Origin: Hemerocallis citrina
Taxonomy: Eukaryota; Streptophyta; Magnoliopsida; Asparagales; Asphodelaceae
Assembly: GCA_017893485.1 (NCBI GenBank)
Contig: CM030365.1
Location: forward strand, 29,472,289 to 29,536,288
Reading direction: 5' to 3'
Length of the DNA: 64,000 nt
Part shown: positions 12,880 to 26,459 of the stretch, piece after piece
How the letters are laid out: the number at the start of each line of letters is the position of its first letter
Numbering within the stretch: position 1 is the first letter of the stretch
Made by a program: the position numbers and the translations under genes
The notes under the pieces: generated by a model
Database searches by the model: none
Told to the model about the DNA's origin: nothing
The model's input: only the letters and a program-made list of their open reading frames with translations

Positions 12880-12883
12880 ACTC

Positions 12884-15800
12884 TGTAGCTCACCGGATCC
12901 CTGTTACCGAACATCCGTGACACTCCCCAGAATCTTTGCCTTCAAATGCATCTTAACACAGTAATAACACGGAAATTTAAAAATTTTTTATTGCCAAATA
13001 AGTCATTACATCATTGATTACAACCAATGTCTTGTTCTTGACAAGAATATAAATTACATAAACTCGGTACATCTTATTACAAACATACATCACTCCTTTC
13101 TGGAAGGTTAACAACTTCCTCTTGGACTGGTAGTCCATGGCTCACTGCCGAAGCTCCGCTGAACGGTCAATCTGCTTCCCTAGGACTTGCTCCACGGCGT
13201 GAGTCTTTTGCTGCGCGACTCTGATATCCCTGCACCTTCTCGAAGAGTAGAATCGGTACCTAAAAGGTGGGGAACGTCAGTACTTCGACTGACGCAAAGC
13301 TGGTGATAATAGCGATCCTCTAAAATTCAATCACAACCAATAATTTATGCAAAATAGAAAGGTGATGTGCCAAAATAAGGGTTTAGTGGATTCGGGTTCT
13401 AGTGCAGTGTCATGACATGACCTTAAGTCTAGATGCCGCAAACTCACATGCCTGGTTCTAATGCAAGCAATACTTTGAAGTACGAATGCATCCCATACTA
13501 CATACGCCCCTAAATCTGGTCGTCTTTCGCCACAATATAGGGATTCGAACCCTCGCCAAGCACCCTACTCTTGTACACACTCCAGTTCCCAATAGACTGT
13601 CCGTTGCCCAAGGAGATTGCGGCGGTCGGTCAAATTCCGCCCTGCAGTGCCCAAGTGGTCACCGCCAGTTGGTACCCGTGCACGGACCTCCTTAGAAACT
13701 GCGTTGAATCTGGTCCTTACGACCCTTGGTTCCACATGTCCACCCATGGACTTACGCATGCGTGTTCTCTCCTAGACCGAGTTATGAACTTATATATATA
13801 TATATACCAAAACACAAAAACCCGCGCTTTAGGGACGTGAGCACCACGGGAGGTCAAATCCTCTGGGCCTCCCGCACCTTACTTCGGCAAAACCTTGGGA
13901 ATCAACAGATCGAGATACGAGCCGGGGACACAATCCATGAGCGGCCGAGAACGTATCCCTACGACTGGAAGATACAACACTGACTATGGTTTACTAGGAC
14001 TAATGCAATTCTCCAACCCCTTTAATAACCATTCTAACCCCTACCCTACTCTAATTATTTCGGGTAAGAATTAACTGCTTCCACACTTGCCTATCAACCT
14101 CTGGCCCCTGGCGATACCGGTCCGGTTCGCTACCTCCCCGGCTTGGACTCGTCCAGCATAATGGCCTACGCCTACTGCTACCCCGGCTGTAAATATATAA
14201 TGGTCCCGTGAGATCCACTCACTGGCATGCTCAGACGTCCTACGCTCGGCAGAAGTCTAATAATATAGGCTTGATAGGTGCAGGGTATCCTTTACCCTAG
14301 TGACTAACTCGAGTCACCCATCCCACTCGGGGAGTCAACAACCTTAATACAGAGATCAACCATCCCTAGATACGAGTCATCGACTCAGATAACACACAAG
14401 GAAAAATGTCTTCACAACACTCAGTCCAAACCAAGACTAAGCGACCTACGGGTTTCTGCCTGAATCTCAAAATGGTCATAACTCTCTCGATACAACTCCG
14501 ATTGGAGTGTACGAGCCTAATCTGGAAAGGTAAGATCCTAGGCTACAACTTCCTAGTTGATCACGAGCTTAGATTCGAACATCTAAGTCCTCGAATTAGC
14601 TTCTCAAGCTCCAGCCTGCGTGCTTCCTGTGCACGGGCTGCACCTTACCCATAACACAAAATTCTACTCGTTCATCAGAACGACACAAACTCAAATTATG
14701 AAGAAGGGTGTGGGTGTCCTCAACAACTCTCTATTTGGTCATCAGTCCAAATTATACCATTAAGTCATCATAACACACTCATCTATCATCGATAGACCGA
14801 TTCACACGATTGGTCTCTCCAATTCATAGCACTCAGCTCTACTCTAGTTCTCTGTCCAGTCTTACAAAAATCATAGTAAATCAACCGTTTACTGGAATTG
14901 CCTCAAATTGGTCTTGTTGGAAAGATCTATGTGTCTACTACAGCTCTCTAATGAATCATGATCCTCAAAATGTGCTTCGAACAAGTCTCAAATTCCCAAT
15001 CACTACAGAGCATCAAAACTGGCTGAAAACAACACATTGCTTAATCATAAAATCAAAGTAAATTCCATGCTCGTCCAAATGACATAAAATTTATGGTGGT
15101 GAAACTAGATACCATACCCACTATCATGCAAAAGATTTCATGTCAAAATTCAAATTATACAGTGAGTACTATCTATTACAAGTTAGCACCGAAACCATCA
15201 AGTTTTCTAATTCAACTTCAGCTACTGATTAGAGCTCGATTTTTCTCATGTCTATAAACTCATCTAAATAATTTACTGATTTTTTTACATAATCAACATG
15301 CATTCAGAAACATTGGGTAAAATTTTCAGATCAATAGCATTCTTCAATAAATCATGAAAATTTCTACAATATCAGCCATCCTGTTTATCTTTTTCTGAGT
15401 CTGCCTTACGACACAGCTCCATCTCACGATTTTATTAACATATCAAATGACCATAGAAAAATCTAAAATAAATCATGAACAATAATAACACATATAGGAA
15501 CAAACTATTTAAATTTTATGGTCTAATTCATCATATTGTGCTCTCGAGAAAATCCACAAAATGGTACTCCGAATCAGTTTTTCTAGTTCAATTCTAACTT
15601 CAACTTCTAACCTTTAGATGATCAACCCTATGCATCCTACCATATATGCATGCAATCAAAATCAATTAAAAGACAAGAAAGCCAGGTTTAGAGAAACTCC
15701 CCACCCTTGGTTGTAGTAGAGGAATGATCTTCTTCAAGCTTCCTTCCTTGAAAATCTCTTCTTGATCTTTCTTCTTCACTTTCTTCTTCCTTCTCTCCTA

Positions 15801-16304
15801 TTTCTCTTGAGGAGGTTTCTTTCTGATATTTCCAGATCAAAGAGAGGTAATAAAGTCGGAAGATGAAGGAGAATGGAGGGGGTATATGGGCTGGATTTTG
15901 TGGCAGGTGTAGCATAGGATTGTAGGGTGGTTTTAGGAAAAACCATGGCTCAAAGCCCATTGTTCTGTGGTTGCTATATTGGCTGTCCTATTTAGCCTTA
16001 ATGGGTTCCAAGGGTGCGGGACGAGCGGTTATAACGAGTGCACGCAATACATATCCACTGTAGCATCATACAGTGTTATATTTGCATGGGTATCGTACCG
16101 AAAACTAGTGTTTATACTAGTATCGGTCCTCCTTGTTCTCGTGCATCTTTTTAGAATGCAATCCACCAAAGAACCATCCCGTACCCCTAACCACAAACCA
16201 TGATAGCAAAAAATCAACCCGAAATACTGTAATCATGCGCCCGCATACAGACAACATACATACATACATATATATTCAGGTATCATACAAAACGGGGTGT
16301 TACA
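12884..16304 (-). repeat. R2 5' LTR
   Basis: Direct copy of 6,902-10,316. It starts TGTAGCTCACC on the plus strand and ends GGGGTGTTACA. By eye identity with its partner is high but uneven, lowest in the first 100 bp. Confidence 0.92.
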
Positions 16305-17449
16305 CTCCACAAGAGAATTCACACACAAATTGTCTCTAGAACACAACTACACTACAAGCGGTATTTAGTACTTTTATTTGCAAAGGAATTTAATACAAGT
16401 TATTTGCCTTAATCGATGACGAAAATGACCAAGCAAGAATAACGGGAATGGATTCCCGGCAATGAACTCAACGAACACACGAACTCCAAAAGCGAGAAGA
16501 GTCCACGAACACACAACCAACGACAACGATCACAACCCACGAACGAACAAAATCCACATGAACCCAGCTAACGAGCAACGAATCAAGCAAACCCGCACAC
16601 AAGCGAGAGCGAGGCACAAGGGCACGGGAGACAACCGCAAGCCATTGCCGCTGCTGGCGTTGACAACGAACAGAGAAGGGGGAGCACAACAATTCGGTGC
16701 CGCTACTGCTATTTCTGCGGTTGGCACGCCGGAACAGGGACAGAGAGAGGGGGAACGACGGAGAGAGAGGTGGAGAAAGGGAGAGGGATACAGTCGGGGG
16801 CTCTGGGTTTCACAGCAAGAACGGGAGAGAGAGAAGCCAAGGAGAGATAGCGGTAGATGGAGGGGTACATTGCATGGGTTTCGATATAATTAGGTGGAGT
16901 TTAGGGTTAGAGGGAGAGAGCAACACAGTATAGGGGTTTCGGGTCGGGTATGCATGGAAAGTGGGCTTCGGGTTGGGTAATAGGAATTAATTGTAATGAA
17001 TTAAGGAGCTGGTAAATATATAACTGATATATAGGTTAGGATAACAACTAGTGGGTAAGTTTTAAATGGGTAGTGGAAAATTAAATAGGGTAATTGGGTT
17101 TGACTAAGTGGATATTAGAGAATATAAATGGGTATTAGGGATTCAAGCAAAAATATAGATAGGGCAAAAAGAAAAAAATAAAAGAAAAATAATTTAGGGT
17201 GTGAACAACAATAAAGATGATCAAAATAATCAGCTCGATAAAAAATGAACGAACAAGAGGCGAACAAGAATCAAGAATTCAAATAAAAGAAAACAAGAAT
17301 AATAAAATGAAAAATATATTGAAATAAAAATCCAATATACGGTCTAAAGAAATACAGGCGGAATACAAAGAGAGCGAAAAGGAAAAATAAAAATACACCA
17401 AAACGAAAAATACTCTAAAAAATATACAAAATGGAAAACAGGGGTTACA

Positions 17450-20400
17450 TTTATTAACCATTCTAATGCACTCAACCTTGTGTCCCATACCACAGGTTGG
17501 GTGCATAACAATCAAGTGAACGTTTTAGACTCTAGTGGTAAATTTCATAGGTAATGTACTCGGGAAAACATGTAAAAGAAACCAGTATTCAGTATTCATT
17601 TATTCAGTTATTCAGTTATTCAGTTATTCAGTGTCAGTAGGGAAACCATGAGCTCTCTTCCGAGTACAGTCTCCTATGTTTTCCACTACTAGGTCGTACC
17701 CTTTATTACCTTGGCTTGTTATATTTTTACTGTGATAAAACGTAAAATATGCAGTCGATATACAAGCCGTCGGTATAATCAGTGCAACAGTTACATTAAT
17801 ATAAAGTTGTTCGATTTACCTACGGTGTCAATTAAATTCATTAAATACAATTACTAACATGTTTATATATATAAAAAAATATATATACAAATCTGGACAA
17901 CAATATGTTGTTGTACAGAAACTCACTTTTCCGTTGCTACATAAAAGCAAATCAGATTCCTTTAGGGGTTCTAGAAACTAGATTCTCTGCCAGTTCCAAT
18001 CCCTATTCATACGATGCCTTCTAATAATAGTATCTAGATCTACTAGTTTGTTCTTTACAGGTCTAGCGTTCAGGCAGTAGGTCAGGGTCAAATTCTTGTA
18101 CATAAAATGCAACCTCAAATTTATTTAAAAATTTTATAAAAAATCATAAAATGACTACTAATAATGTTTAGTAACAAACTGGTAAATCTCATGTCTTGAT
18201 TCTACTGATAACATATCATTTCAGTCAGTTAATCATGATGATATACTCCTAACCTGTAATCTAGAATTAAAATGTTACAGTACTAAAATTACGATATCTT
18301 GCAATCTACTGGTCAGATTTCAGATCGATCAGTTGTTCTTAATTCAAGACACTAGGGCTACAACTTTCAAATACAAAGTTCTAACTTTAGTATCAGGAAC
18401 TTGGTCAAATTATCAGTACATGTTCAGGTCAGAGGCAGTGCAGACTATTCGAGTATTCGATAAACTGTAAATTAACTGTTCTAGACTTCAATCAATAACA
18501 TTGCATGATAAGGAAGCTATGAGTCAGATTCTCTGAGGAATCAATTGTAGAAGTCGAGTATGACCTCAACGAAGAAAAAATTAATAGAATTCTGTGATAT
18601 AAACGATAATAACTACTTGCCAGAGATTCAAGGAAATACTTGAACAATAACAATATCAAAGTTGAAAATATGTTTGCCTTAAATGGTTATTACGACGGGA
18701 AGAAAAATGGCACTGGAAATGCACAATGGCAACGAGACAAAAAGCAATAGTGGCCGCAAACAACAATATTACCACTATGGAAATGAAGCAACAAAAGATG
18801 GTCGGAATTTCAACACAATAGCAAGAGGATGAAGGATTCAGTAATGTCGCGGTGGAGATGAAGGTCGGGCAGCAAGAGTGACGATGATAGTGACAATGGG
18901 CAGTAAACAGCAAAAGTTGTCGACAAGGGAGTGGCATTTGGGCTTTGAGTTTGGGTTACAGGATGATCAGGGTTTAAGGAGCTTAGGTGAGTTGATGACA
19001 ACAGTTACGTGGTGCAGCAAATGGCAGGCATCTGGGCATTGAAGTGGAAGGACATTACGGTGGCGTTTGGGGTAGTGGCTTTGAGGCAGCGACACGGCGG
19101 CTCAGGATTACAATGGGGGCTTGCACCAAAAAGAGAAGCAATGACAAGAAGCAACATCAATTGTAACAACCCTAATTTTTGATGAATACGTTTTATAAAC
19201 AAACTAGATTCTACTAGTTATAAAATTATTTTTTGGTTAAAGGAATAACTTTTTCTTACTAATAACTTCCACTATGCATATGAATATATACATGCATATG
19301 CATGTTTTTGAGTTTGGGCTCGAGAAGCCCAATGTAACAAACAAATCAACCTACAAACAAAATAAAAAATAAAAAATGAAAGGGAGCCCATGTATGGCCG
19401 ACAAAGATTGGGAGGGAAAAGAAGGGAAAACAAGAGAACTAGGGTTAGGGTTTTGAACTCAAATTGACTCATGATGGGTCTTTCACCACCCCTACACTCC
19501 ACCTCCCTCTTGAATCAATGAGTGATGAGATGCTCCCTCATTTTCCCATGCTCAAATCTGGCAAAACACCCCCTCCACTTCCTCTCTTTTGTTTTTTAAA
19601 CCCCTCCCATCTCTACTTCTCATTTTCATCTTCTACAACTTTCACACTCATGAGAAAGAGAAAAAGAAAGAGAGTAAGGGAGACTTGCTATTGATTTGGA
19701 ATAAGAAGAAGAAGAGAAGCCAAGGAGAAGGAGTCAAGGAGCCAAGAAGGCAAGGAGCTAGGCGCAAGAAGGCAAATCTTGAAGCTAGGAGCTTGTAGGA
19801 TATCTTTTGGTGATTCTAACCTCTTTGTTTGTTTGTGCTTGTTAAATGGTAATTGAAGTGACTGAAAAATTATATGCACGCTCTAGACTGAACTTAAATA
19901 ACTCGTTTTGTGTAAAGAAATCCAAAACAGAAAATCCTGTTAAAAGGCTGAGTTTTTGTTGTCAGCCCGTAACTTATAACTTGAACACTACTGGTTGGAG
20001 TAACTTGAAATTTTTATATGATGTTCATTTATGCGTCGTGAACCTTCAGTAATTTTTTCAGAGTTTAATAATTTTTTCAGCTATTAAATTAAAATGCAAA
20101 CTTGCATGTTGGTCAAAAGAAAAAGAAACAATTTTCTTGTTACTGTTGTGCGAAGAATGACATGTATCTTACTGCATGCTTATGGGAATGATCTGAAATT
20201 TTAGTATGTCATTTTTGAATGTATCTAAGACCTATGTTTCAAATTTCATAAGTTTTGGACCAATGTAGCTATGTTAATCAAATCATGCAAGCTCAGGTAG
20301 TTATTTTAGAAAACAGAACTGCTACTATTATTGCTCTGTTTTTTATGCTATTCAAAGAGACATAATTAAAAATCTAATTGGTAGAATCACCTTAATTTTT

Positions 20401-23400
20401 GTTGTAACATCATGTGACAGGAACTAGAATCTAAAATTTCATAGTGTTCGGACACCGTTTACTATTTTAAATTTATTTTATCCCATGACCGTGTTAATAT
20501 GATATTCTGTTATGAGAATCTGTATACTTGTTAAAGATGGGACCATAAGAACTTGTAGACAACCTTATATGAAGAAAATTGAAACTAGAAAGTTATAGTA
20601 GACACATAGACCTTTCTGGAATGACCCAGAAATCATGATTTGGATAAGTGTACGATTTTATATGATTTTTGCAGGTGACGATAGAAACACAGTGAATCTT
20701 AGAACTTACTGTTTTGCACCATGTTCATAGAAATGAGATTGAACTTGTACATTGTTAGCTTAGAGTTGCTGTTTGAGGTCACAAATCATGTTGTAGATGT
20801 GGATATGAGTTAGGACTAAAATTATCTAAAGTTCCTTGCTAAGAGTAGTTCATAGTTACTTGTAGACCCTAATATAGACAACGTTGTTCACTGTTTTGAA
20901 GTGGAAATTGTATTAGATGTTAGGGTATTGCTGTTGACCATTTTGGGATGAAATCAAAGCCCAAAGTGTGCGATTACTTGCTGTCTACCTTGAGTAGAAG
21001 CATGAGAGCGCCCGATCGCGATTCTTCAATGAAACGGGACCGGGAATGACTCTGTTTTGGCATAAATGCCAAATGTGTGCTTGCTGTTTGGAATTGTAAA
21101 TTGTCAATTTTAGGGCTCTTAGAACCCCTTTTTGGGTATTCGTGAGTTAGGGCTTACTCCTAGTGTAGTGTACCTTGTTAGGATACGTCGGGTTGAGTAT
21201 TTGAGACTCTAGGACTAAGTTTTGTTGACAAACCTAGACGGGTAGAATAGGACCCATATCGCATCGAACGCGTTGAAGGAGATGAATCGTGTGCCGACGT
21301 ACTCACCGTACATGGATGGATTTTATGGTTGTGTCTGAAGCTACCACTTGTTGAGGACCGTGTAGCATTAAGTTTAGCGGGAGATACTTGTTTGTTGGGC
21401 CGAGATTGCGATCGAACTCCAAGCATAGATGGCGGTTGTGGCAATTGACGGGGTCGATTCGTCATTGGTTCGTGCCAAGTGTAGGCCCAAGCCGGCCAAT
21501 GCTTGTGCCGGACATGAGGGCTAGTTGAGTTCTATTGTGGGATGGGTTAAGATCCACTGATGATAAAGGTAACTAAATAGAAAGAGTCTACGAGTAGAAC
21601 TTAACTAGTTGTTTATAACAAGCTGAGTTGATTACCAAGTTAGGGATTGGAAATGGTAGATAGATCGCCTAACTAAGGGAATGGGTAATATGAGATAGTT
21701 CTATGCTCGCCTAGAGATTCATACTTCTAATAAGAAAATGACAGAATTAGAGTTTGCTTAGAGTGATAAATTTTAGTAATCGGTCGATAAAACAAATGTT
21801 AGAAATCTTGTGATTAATCGTATCCTTTAATCTTGGAGTGGGGTAGCTTTGATACTTTGGTAGGACTAGATGGAGTATTGGTTGAATGTAAGGACAGGCA
21901 CAAGCGAGGGTGTTCGCCTGTTAGGGAGACGCATGGCGTCATCACGTCTAGCCAAATCCTAGGTTCGTTTAATACGGACAGGGACCCCGAGCTGCCCTGG
22001 GGAGTGGAAACTCTGTGGGGGCTCTACTGTTTCGGCATGAATGTCTTTATGTCCGTAACAATCTTTTAGGAGGTTTGGAGCATTGATATCGTCTCGACTG
22101 CAAGTTCTGTTCTAGTGTAAGGATGAGTGTAGCGGGGTTGGGGAAACCCTATATCCGTTAGGTTCTTTGTCGATCAATGTGCGCAGGAGGTTTAGAGAAA
22201 GACCCGGTGAGCAAGACTCTATGGGAAAGGCTCTAAGTCCTTTGGCAAGGATCCCTGGTGTCCGTATATCAGCTTTTGGTGAGGTCAGGAGAGACGTGGA
22301 TATAGCAACATACCATGGGTACACTCATGAAGGAGTAAGCCTGCGACTGTAACCCCAGCCGTGACAGAGTAAGCCTGCGGCTGAGATCCCGGACATAGTG
22401 GATAAAATACGAGGTATTGGAGACCACTAATGAAAGCAACGACTGGAGTAAGCCGGACGACTGCTGCTTCACCATCACTGGAATCAGAGACAGGAGAGAG
22501 CACAAGAGTAGGATGCATAGCGGGGGATCGAGCCCCATCAAACTGAAGAACGTCGTTTGGTTGGAGGATGTGTAGTGTGGGATGCATATCTTTCAACCAA
22601 GCGTGCTTTAACTTTAGGAGCATGAGTGCAAAGTGTGTGCATAGTGTGTGCATTAGTTTAGGCCATGGCATGCACCACACTTGTTTCACATCACCCTTTT
22701 CTTCACATCAAATATTTGTGGTTATTGAGGTTGGAATCGTTATATTATGGCATAGAGAGGATAGCCGAATATAGGATTTCGTTAGTTGTAATCAACTGAC
22801 ATGCCCACAGTTATTAGTGTAAGATTGCCAGCTTGGGAGCGCGGGAAACTCTAGCAGGGGAAAGCATCCATGTAAAAGTTACTGTCCAAATTTCATTGTA
22901 CATTCATGTTGTACCAATTAATTGTAATTGTTGTAATCATTGGACATTGTAATAATAATTTGATGTAATAAAAGTTTTTAATTTTCTGTAATTTTTGTTG
23001 TGTTGTGACTCATTTGAAGAAAGATCCTGGAGTGTGTCATGAGTTTCCATGTTAGGAATTCGGGGCACTACATCAACAGTAAGCAGCTGGGAGGTGGCTA
23101 TGGTGTTCTGTCGGAGCGCTGCGGTGGAGACAGGGGATGCGGTAGCAGGGCGACAACGCGTCAGGCTGTCAGTGATGATGCATGCGCACGAGGAACAATG
23201 GTGAGATGCATGGGTGATGGGTTTGTGGGGCTGCGATGGAGGGAATGATGTAGGAGGTGGAATAGAAGCTTGCAAAATGGGTTGTAGTGATGGAGCTTAG
23301 AGTGCTAGTCGGGATGGTGGAAGCAAGGTCGGCAAATGTGAGCGGTTGCGGGGAGGAGATAGTTAGTTAAAGAGAATTCGGGAGTGAGGATGAGATGAGG

Positions 23401-23966
23401 AAGAAGAGTAGCTTCAGTGGGTAGAAATGATGGGGTTCAGGTCAGTTTGGAGGAAGAAGAAGAAGATTAAGACGGGGAGATTACTGAGGTGTTAAGGAGT
23501 GAGTTAGTGGGTGATTAAGTCAGTTGATTATGAGGTTAATGGAAGATATAATGGGCATGAGGTGTTATAAGAGAGAGTGGGCAGTTTCGGTTGAGGAAAT
23601 GAAGAGGTGGGGATGTGTGTTGACTTTTTTGTTTGCTTGTGTTGGGCTTGCAGGTGGGCTTTCAATATCATGTACAAATAAAAAATTATTGGGTGGGCTA
23701 GGATAAAAGAGATTAGTTGCAATTGTAATAGAATGACTTTATATTCCAATAATTAAATAACATGATGGGCTTCACTCAAATAATAATAGTAATCAAATAG
23801 TTATAGTATTATAGTATGGACCAAAATTTTAGAGTTCTAACATAATAATTGAACATCCAAATGAAGCAATGGGTTCAAGAGAACAGTAGGATTTATATAA
23901 ATAATTGAAATACAAGAATACGAAGAAAGAAAAATAAAATCCGTACAATCAGGAATGAGGGTTACA
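17450..23966 (-). repeat. LTR-C: older LTR of the R4 family, host of R1 and S1
   Basis: Two parts, 17,450-19,161 and 23,073-23,966. The first matches the R4 LTR from about 28,450 onward (shared landmarks: TGTGTCCCAT...ACCACAGGTT and the CCGAGTACAGTC segment). The second ends AGGAATGAGGGTTACA, the family's 5' edge on the minus strand. Its left portion is beyond R1, off the window. No polypurine tract or primer site is seen to its right, so whether it was a solo LTR or part of an element cannot be told. A TTATTCAG octamer run lies at about 17,590-17,632. Confidence 0.75.
19162..23072 (+). repeat. S1: solo LTR (3.9 kb)
   Basis: Starts TGTAACAACCC and ends CGGGGCACTACA. It is flanked by TCAAT (19,157-19,161) and TCAAC (23,073-23,077), a 5-bp target duplication with one change. 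LTR-C continues on both sides. It contains no coding domain, primer site or second LTR copy, so it is a solo LTR left by LTR-LTR recombination. Orientation rests on its end resembling LTR-F, which is followed by a primer site. Shared landmarks with LTR-F and S2 include GGGATGCAT and the CCCACAG block about 260 bp from the end. Confidence 0.8.
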
Positions 23967-25371
23967 GTAGACTTGCATATTGGTTGTGAATTATTAACAT
24001 GAAGATCTAGTATTTTCAGTTGATTTAATTCACAGATTTCATGTTGATAACTTACTGTTTTAGATTCCAGAGATTAGTATTTTGTTTGCAGTTTATTTTG
24101 GTTTAATTGGAAGGATTAGGATATGATCAAATTAATGTTAAGTTGGGACAGTTGTTTTGTTTCGGGTTCAAATCTATTAAAATGCGGTCGGGTGTAGGTG
24201 GATTGGAATGTCGATTTAGTTTAGTAGGGAGTAGAGTTGGGTCATGTTTTGTAGGTCAGGTTGCTGTTAGGTTCGGGTCTGGTGACGTACAATAAAGGAA
24301 TGCGGGTCTAGTTTTGTTGGGTGTCAAATCTAGTATGCTAGGGTCTGGTTCAGGATGTGATGGAGGGCTCAGGCTTGGATGATAGGGCTACGGGCCCAGG
24401 TCCAGATGGATGCTATGGTTGGGCCTTGATTGATCAGGGTTTTCAACTATATGAGGCTAGGGTTTTTGGGTGTGATTAAGTTGGGCTAAGTTGTATGCGG
24501 GTCTTGCTTGTTTGGATTAGGATTTGGTTTGGATTGAGTTAGGGGTTTGGATATGATTTGTTTTGATTTAGTTAAGATTTTGGTTTCAATTAATTTAGGA
24601 ATTGGTTTTGATTAATTTTGGATTTGGCCTTGATTAAGTTAGTGTTGGTTTGATTAAATTTAGATTTTGGGTATGATTAAATTTAGATTTTCTGTTTAGA
24701 TTAAATTCAGATTTTTGTGTAGATTATGTTCAGATTTTGGGATAAATTAAATTCATATTTAGGGTTTGATTAAGTCTATATTTAAGGCTAGATGATGTTT
24801 TGGTTGTGATTAAGTTATAGAGTTTGGTTTTGATTAATTTGGGTTTGTGGTTGATCAACCAAGTGTGTATTTGAGTTAAGCTGTAGATTAATTTGTTCAA
24901 TTTGAAACAAGTTGTTTAGTTTAGCTCTCTTCTATTAATTTTTAATAGTTAATAGACAAGTGTGGCTTACCAAACAAAATATAGTAATAATACTCATTGA
25001 TATTTGGGAAGAAAGAATCGATGTTAGTTAAGGAGTGTTTTGATTTAATCGAAATAGAACTAGTCGTAGAATAGCTCGCTTAATTCTAATAATTGATAAA
25101 TCTGAGTTGTTGATTAAATAAAATTTAAAAATAAAACCTATTTTTATTTGGAAAAATAGAGCGATATTTAGAAGTGAATTCATGGGCTGTGAAATCACGA
25201 TTGTGCAAGATTTACAAGTTGTGTAATAACAAAAAGATAGACTGGAGATGTGAATGAATCTAGGTTAAATTGTGTCTCGACCTAGAATTTCGGAGTAGTG
25301 AATAACTCCTAAAATTTTGGGATTAATTTTAATTAGGGTTGACATAGAAAACCCTAAAATGTGAATCAGTG
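23967..25371. other. Unassigned AT-rich repetitive DNA
   Basis: No open frame with a known domain, no LTR edge. It may be the upstream (U3) part of LTR-F. At about 24,470-24,870 it becomes a degenerate repeat of TTTGGTTTTGATTAAGTTAG-like words with a spacing of roughly 20-30 bp. Confidence 0.5.
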
Positions 25372-26444
25372 TAATGTCCTAGTTGTGTGGGTTTCTTCTA
25401 TATGCTTAGCAAGACCTATGATACCGGTAGGTGGTGATTTATTGAATGCAGGATTTAGTCAGGTTGGGCTAGTATTAATAGTGTTGTTGAGTTCGGGCAG
25501 GTAGGGTAAGCTAGCTCTATGCGGTAATTATTTATGTTTGACTATAAGGATAGGCACTAGAAAAGAGTTTTGGTGAAGCAAGGGCATATGTGATAAGGGG
25601 TCTCTAAGATGATCCGTAAAGTGAGATATTTCCCAGTATTCTGAGACGAGGGATGACATAGGCCCCCAGAATAATCTATAGAGTGGGATTGATCTCCAAT
25701 ATTCCGGGAAAAGAGTGACACTCATGGGGCGTTCATGTGATGAGGGCTCCAGGTTGACCTACAGAGTGAGATATTCCCCAGAATTTCGGGATGAGAAATG
25801 AAATAGGCTCCTGGATGAACTGTAGATAAAGAATGATCTCCAGTCTTCTTGGGTGAGATCCAATACTCACAGAATGTCTAAATCATGAATTTTGTCATGG
25901 ATATTAATTTTGCATAATAAGGGATTATACCCTGAAATGAGGAGAAACGGTAGAAGCTTGCATTCAGAACCTATATTGTACCGACGACATAGAATTCCAA
26001 ACAAGCATGCATTAGAAAAGAGCATCGTGTGCATTTGTTTGTGCATTAGATTTCTAGGATCATGGCATACGCTGTAACTTTTCGAATTATTTTATTTTTA
26101 TTTCGCATTAAATTGGTTGGTTATTCAGAACTAGAAGATCGCTATTTTTGATAGCATTGCGTCAACTGTATTCAAATGACGTGCCCACAGTATGGATGTT
26201 ATGCAAGACTCTTGTCAATGAGTGGCATGGACTTGAGTTTGGCGTGGATTCTAGTGGAAGATTGAAGCTTGTACATTATAACAAGTTGTAATTTATTGCG
26301 TAAAAAACTCTGATAATTGTAATCAACAATGATGTGATAAAGTTTTTCAATTTTCCCTGTAATTTGTATTGTGTTTGTGGTAAATTGAAGTAAAAGATTC
26401 TGGATGTGTCACAGTTTCTTGTGTATGGAATTTGGGGCGTTACA
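25372..26444 (+). repeat. LTR-F, 3' end of an LTR followed by a primer site
   Basis: The right edge GGGGCGTTACA is followed by GAG and a primer site, so this is the 5' LTR of a plus-strand element. TGTAATGTCC at 25,372 could be its start, but a start further left is equally possible. It shares landmarks with S1 and S2. Only about 145 bp of the element's interior remains (26,445 to about 26,590) before LTR-D begins. Confidence 0.6.
25560..25860. repeat. About two diverged units of the R2 146-bp repeat
   Basis: Read on the plus strand, it matches the minus strand of the R2 array (shared words GACGAGGGATGA.ATAGGC and GATC(C/T)GT..AGTGAGA). Relative to the element strand the orientation is the same in both. 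Confidence 0.75.
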
Positions 26445-26447
26445 GAG

Positions 26448-26459
26448 TGGTATCGAAGC
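26448..26459 (+). promoter_or_regulatory. LTR-F primer-binding site
   Basis: TGGTATCGAAGC, close to TGGTATCAGAGC, then TGAC as in R2. It is 3 nt from the LTR edge. Confidence 0.75.

Larger units (their letters stand above)
6902..16304 (-). mobile_element. R2: non-autonomous LTR element, gag remnant only
   Basis: Two 3.4-kb LTRs (6,902-10,316 and 12,884-16,304) enclose a 2,567-bp interior. On the minus strand the order is LTR, primer site, broken gag, about 400 bp without recognisable features, 146-bp tandem array, polypurine tract, LTR. There is no trace of protease, reverse transcriptase or integrase. It lies inside the R1 5' LTR, so it is younger than R1. The five bases at each side (CTAAT and CTCCA) do not make a clear target duplication, so the target site has changed or one edge was altered. 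Confidence 0.9.
1..17449 (-). mobile_element. R1: Tekay/Del-like Ty3/gypsy element, 3' end off the left edge
   Basis: Read on the minus strand, the order is 5' LTR (17,449 to 4,536), primer site, gag, protease, reverse transcriptase, RNase H, integrase. The window edge cuts it near the integrase C-terminus, so the chromodomain, polypurine tract and 3' LTR lie to the left. It is closely related along its whole length to R3 (27,463-50,009). Long LTRs and the chromodomain seen in R3 point to the Tekay/Del chromovirus lineage; that assignment is inference. A 9.4-kb element (R2) splits its 5' LTR. The copy is inactive: the gag start codon is GTG, there are several stops, and one integrase Asp is Asn. 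Confidence 0.9.
4536..17449 (-). repeat. R1 5' LTR, interrupted by R2
   Basis: The LTR is in two parts, 4,536-6,901 and 16,305-17,449, together 3,511 bp. It matches the R3 LTR throughout, reverse complemented. The left edge is TATCACGCC (normally TGTCACGCC) and the right edge GGGGTTACA, giving TGTAACCCC...GTGATA on the element strand. A GC-rich leader lies near 16,600-16,800. No gene is seen in it. Confidence 0.88.

Noticed and set aside
6897..16309. Target duplication around R2
   Set aside because: CTAAT and CTCCA match at only two or three of five bases; not claimed.
19464..19879. Lys/Arg-rich small frames in S1
   Set aside because: They come from GA-rich DNA inside a solo LTR; no family and no conserved start.
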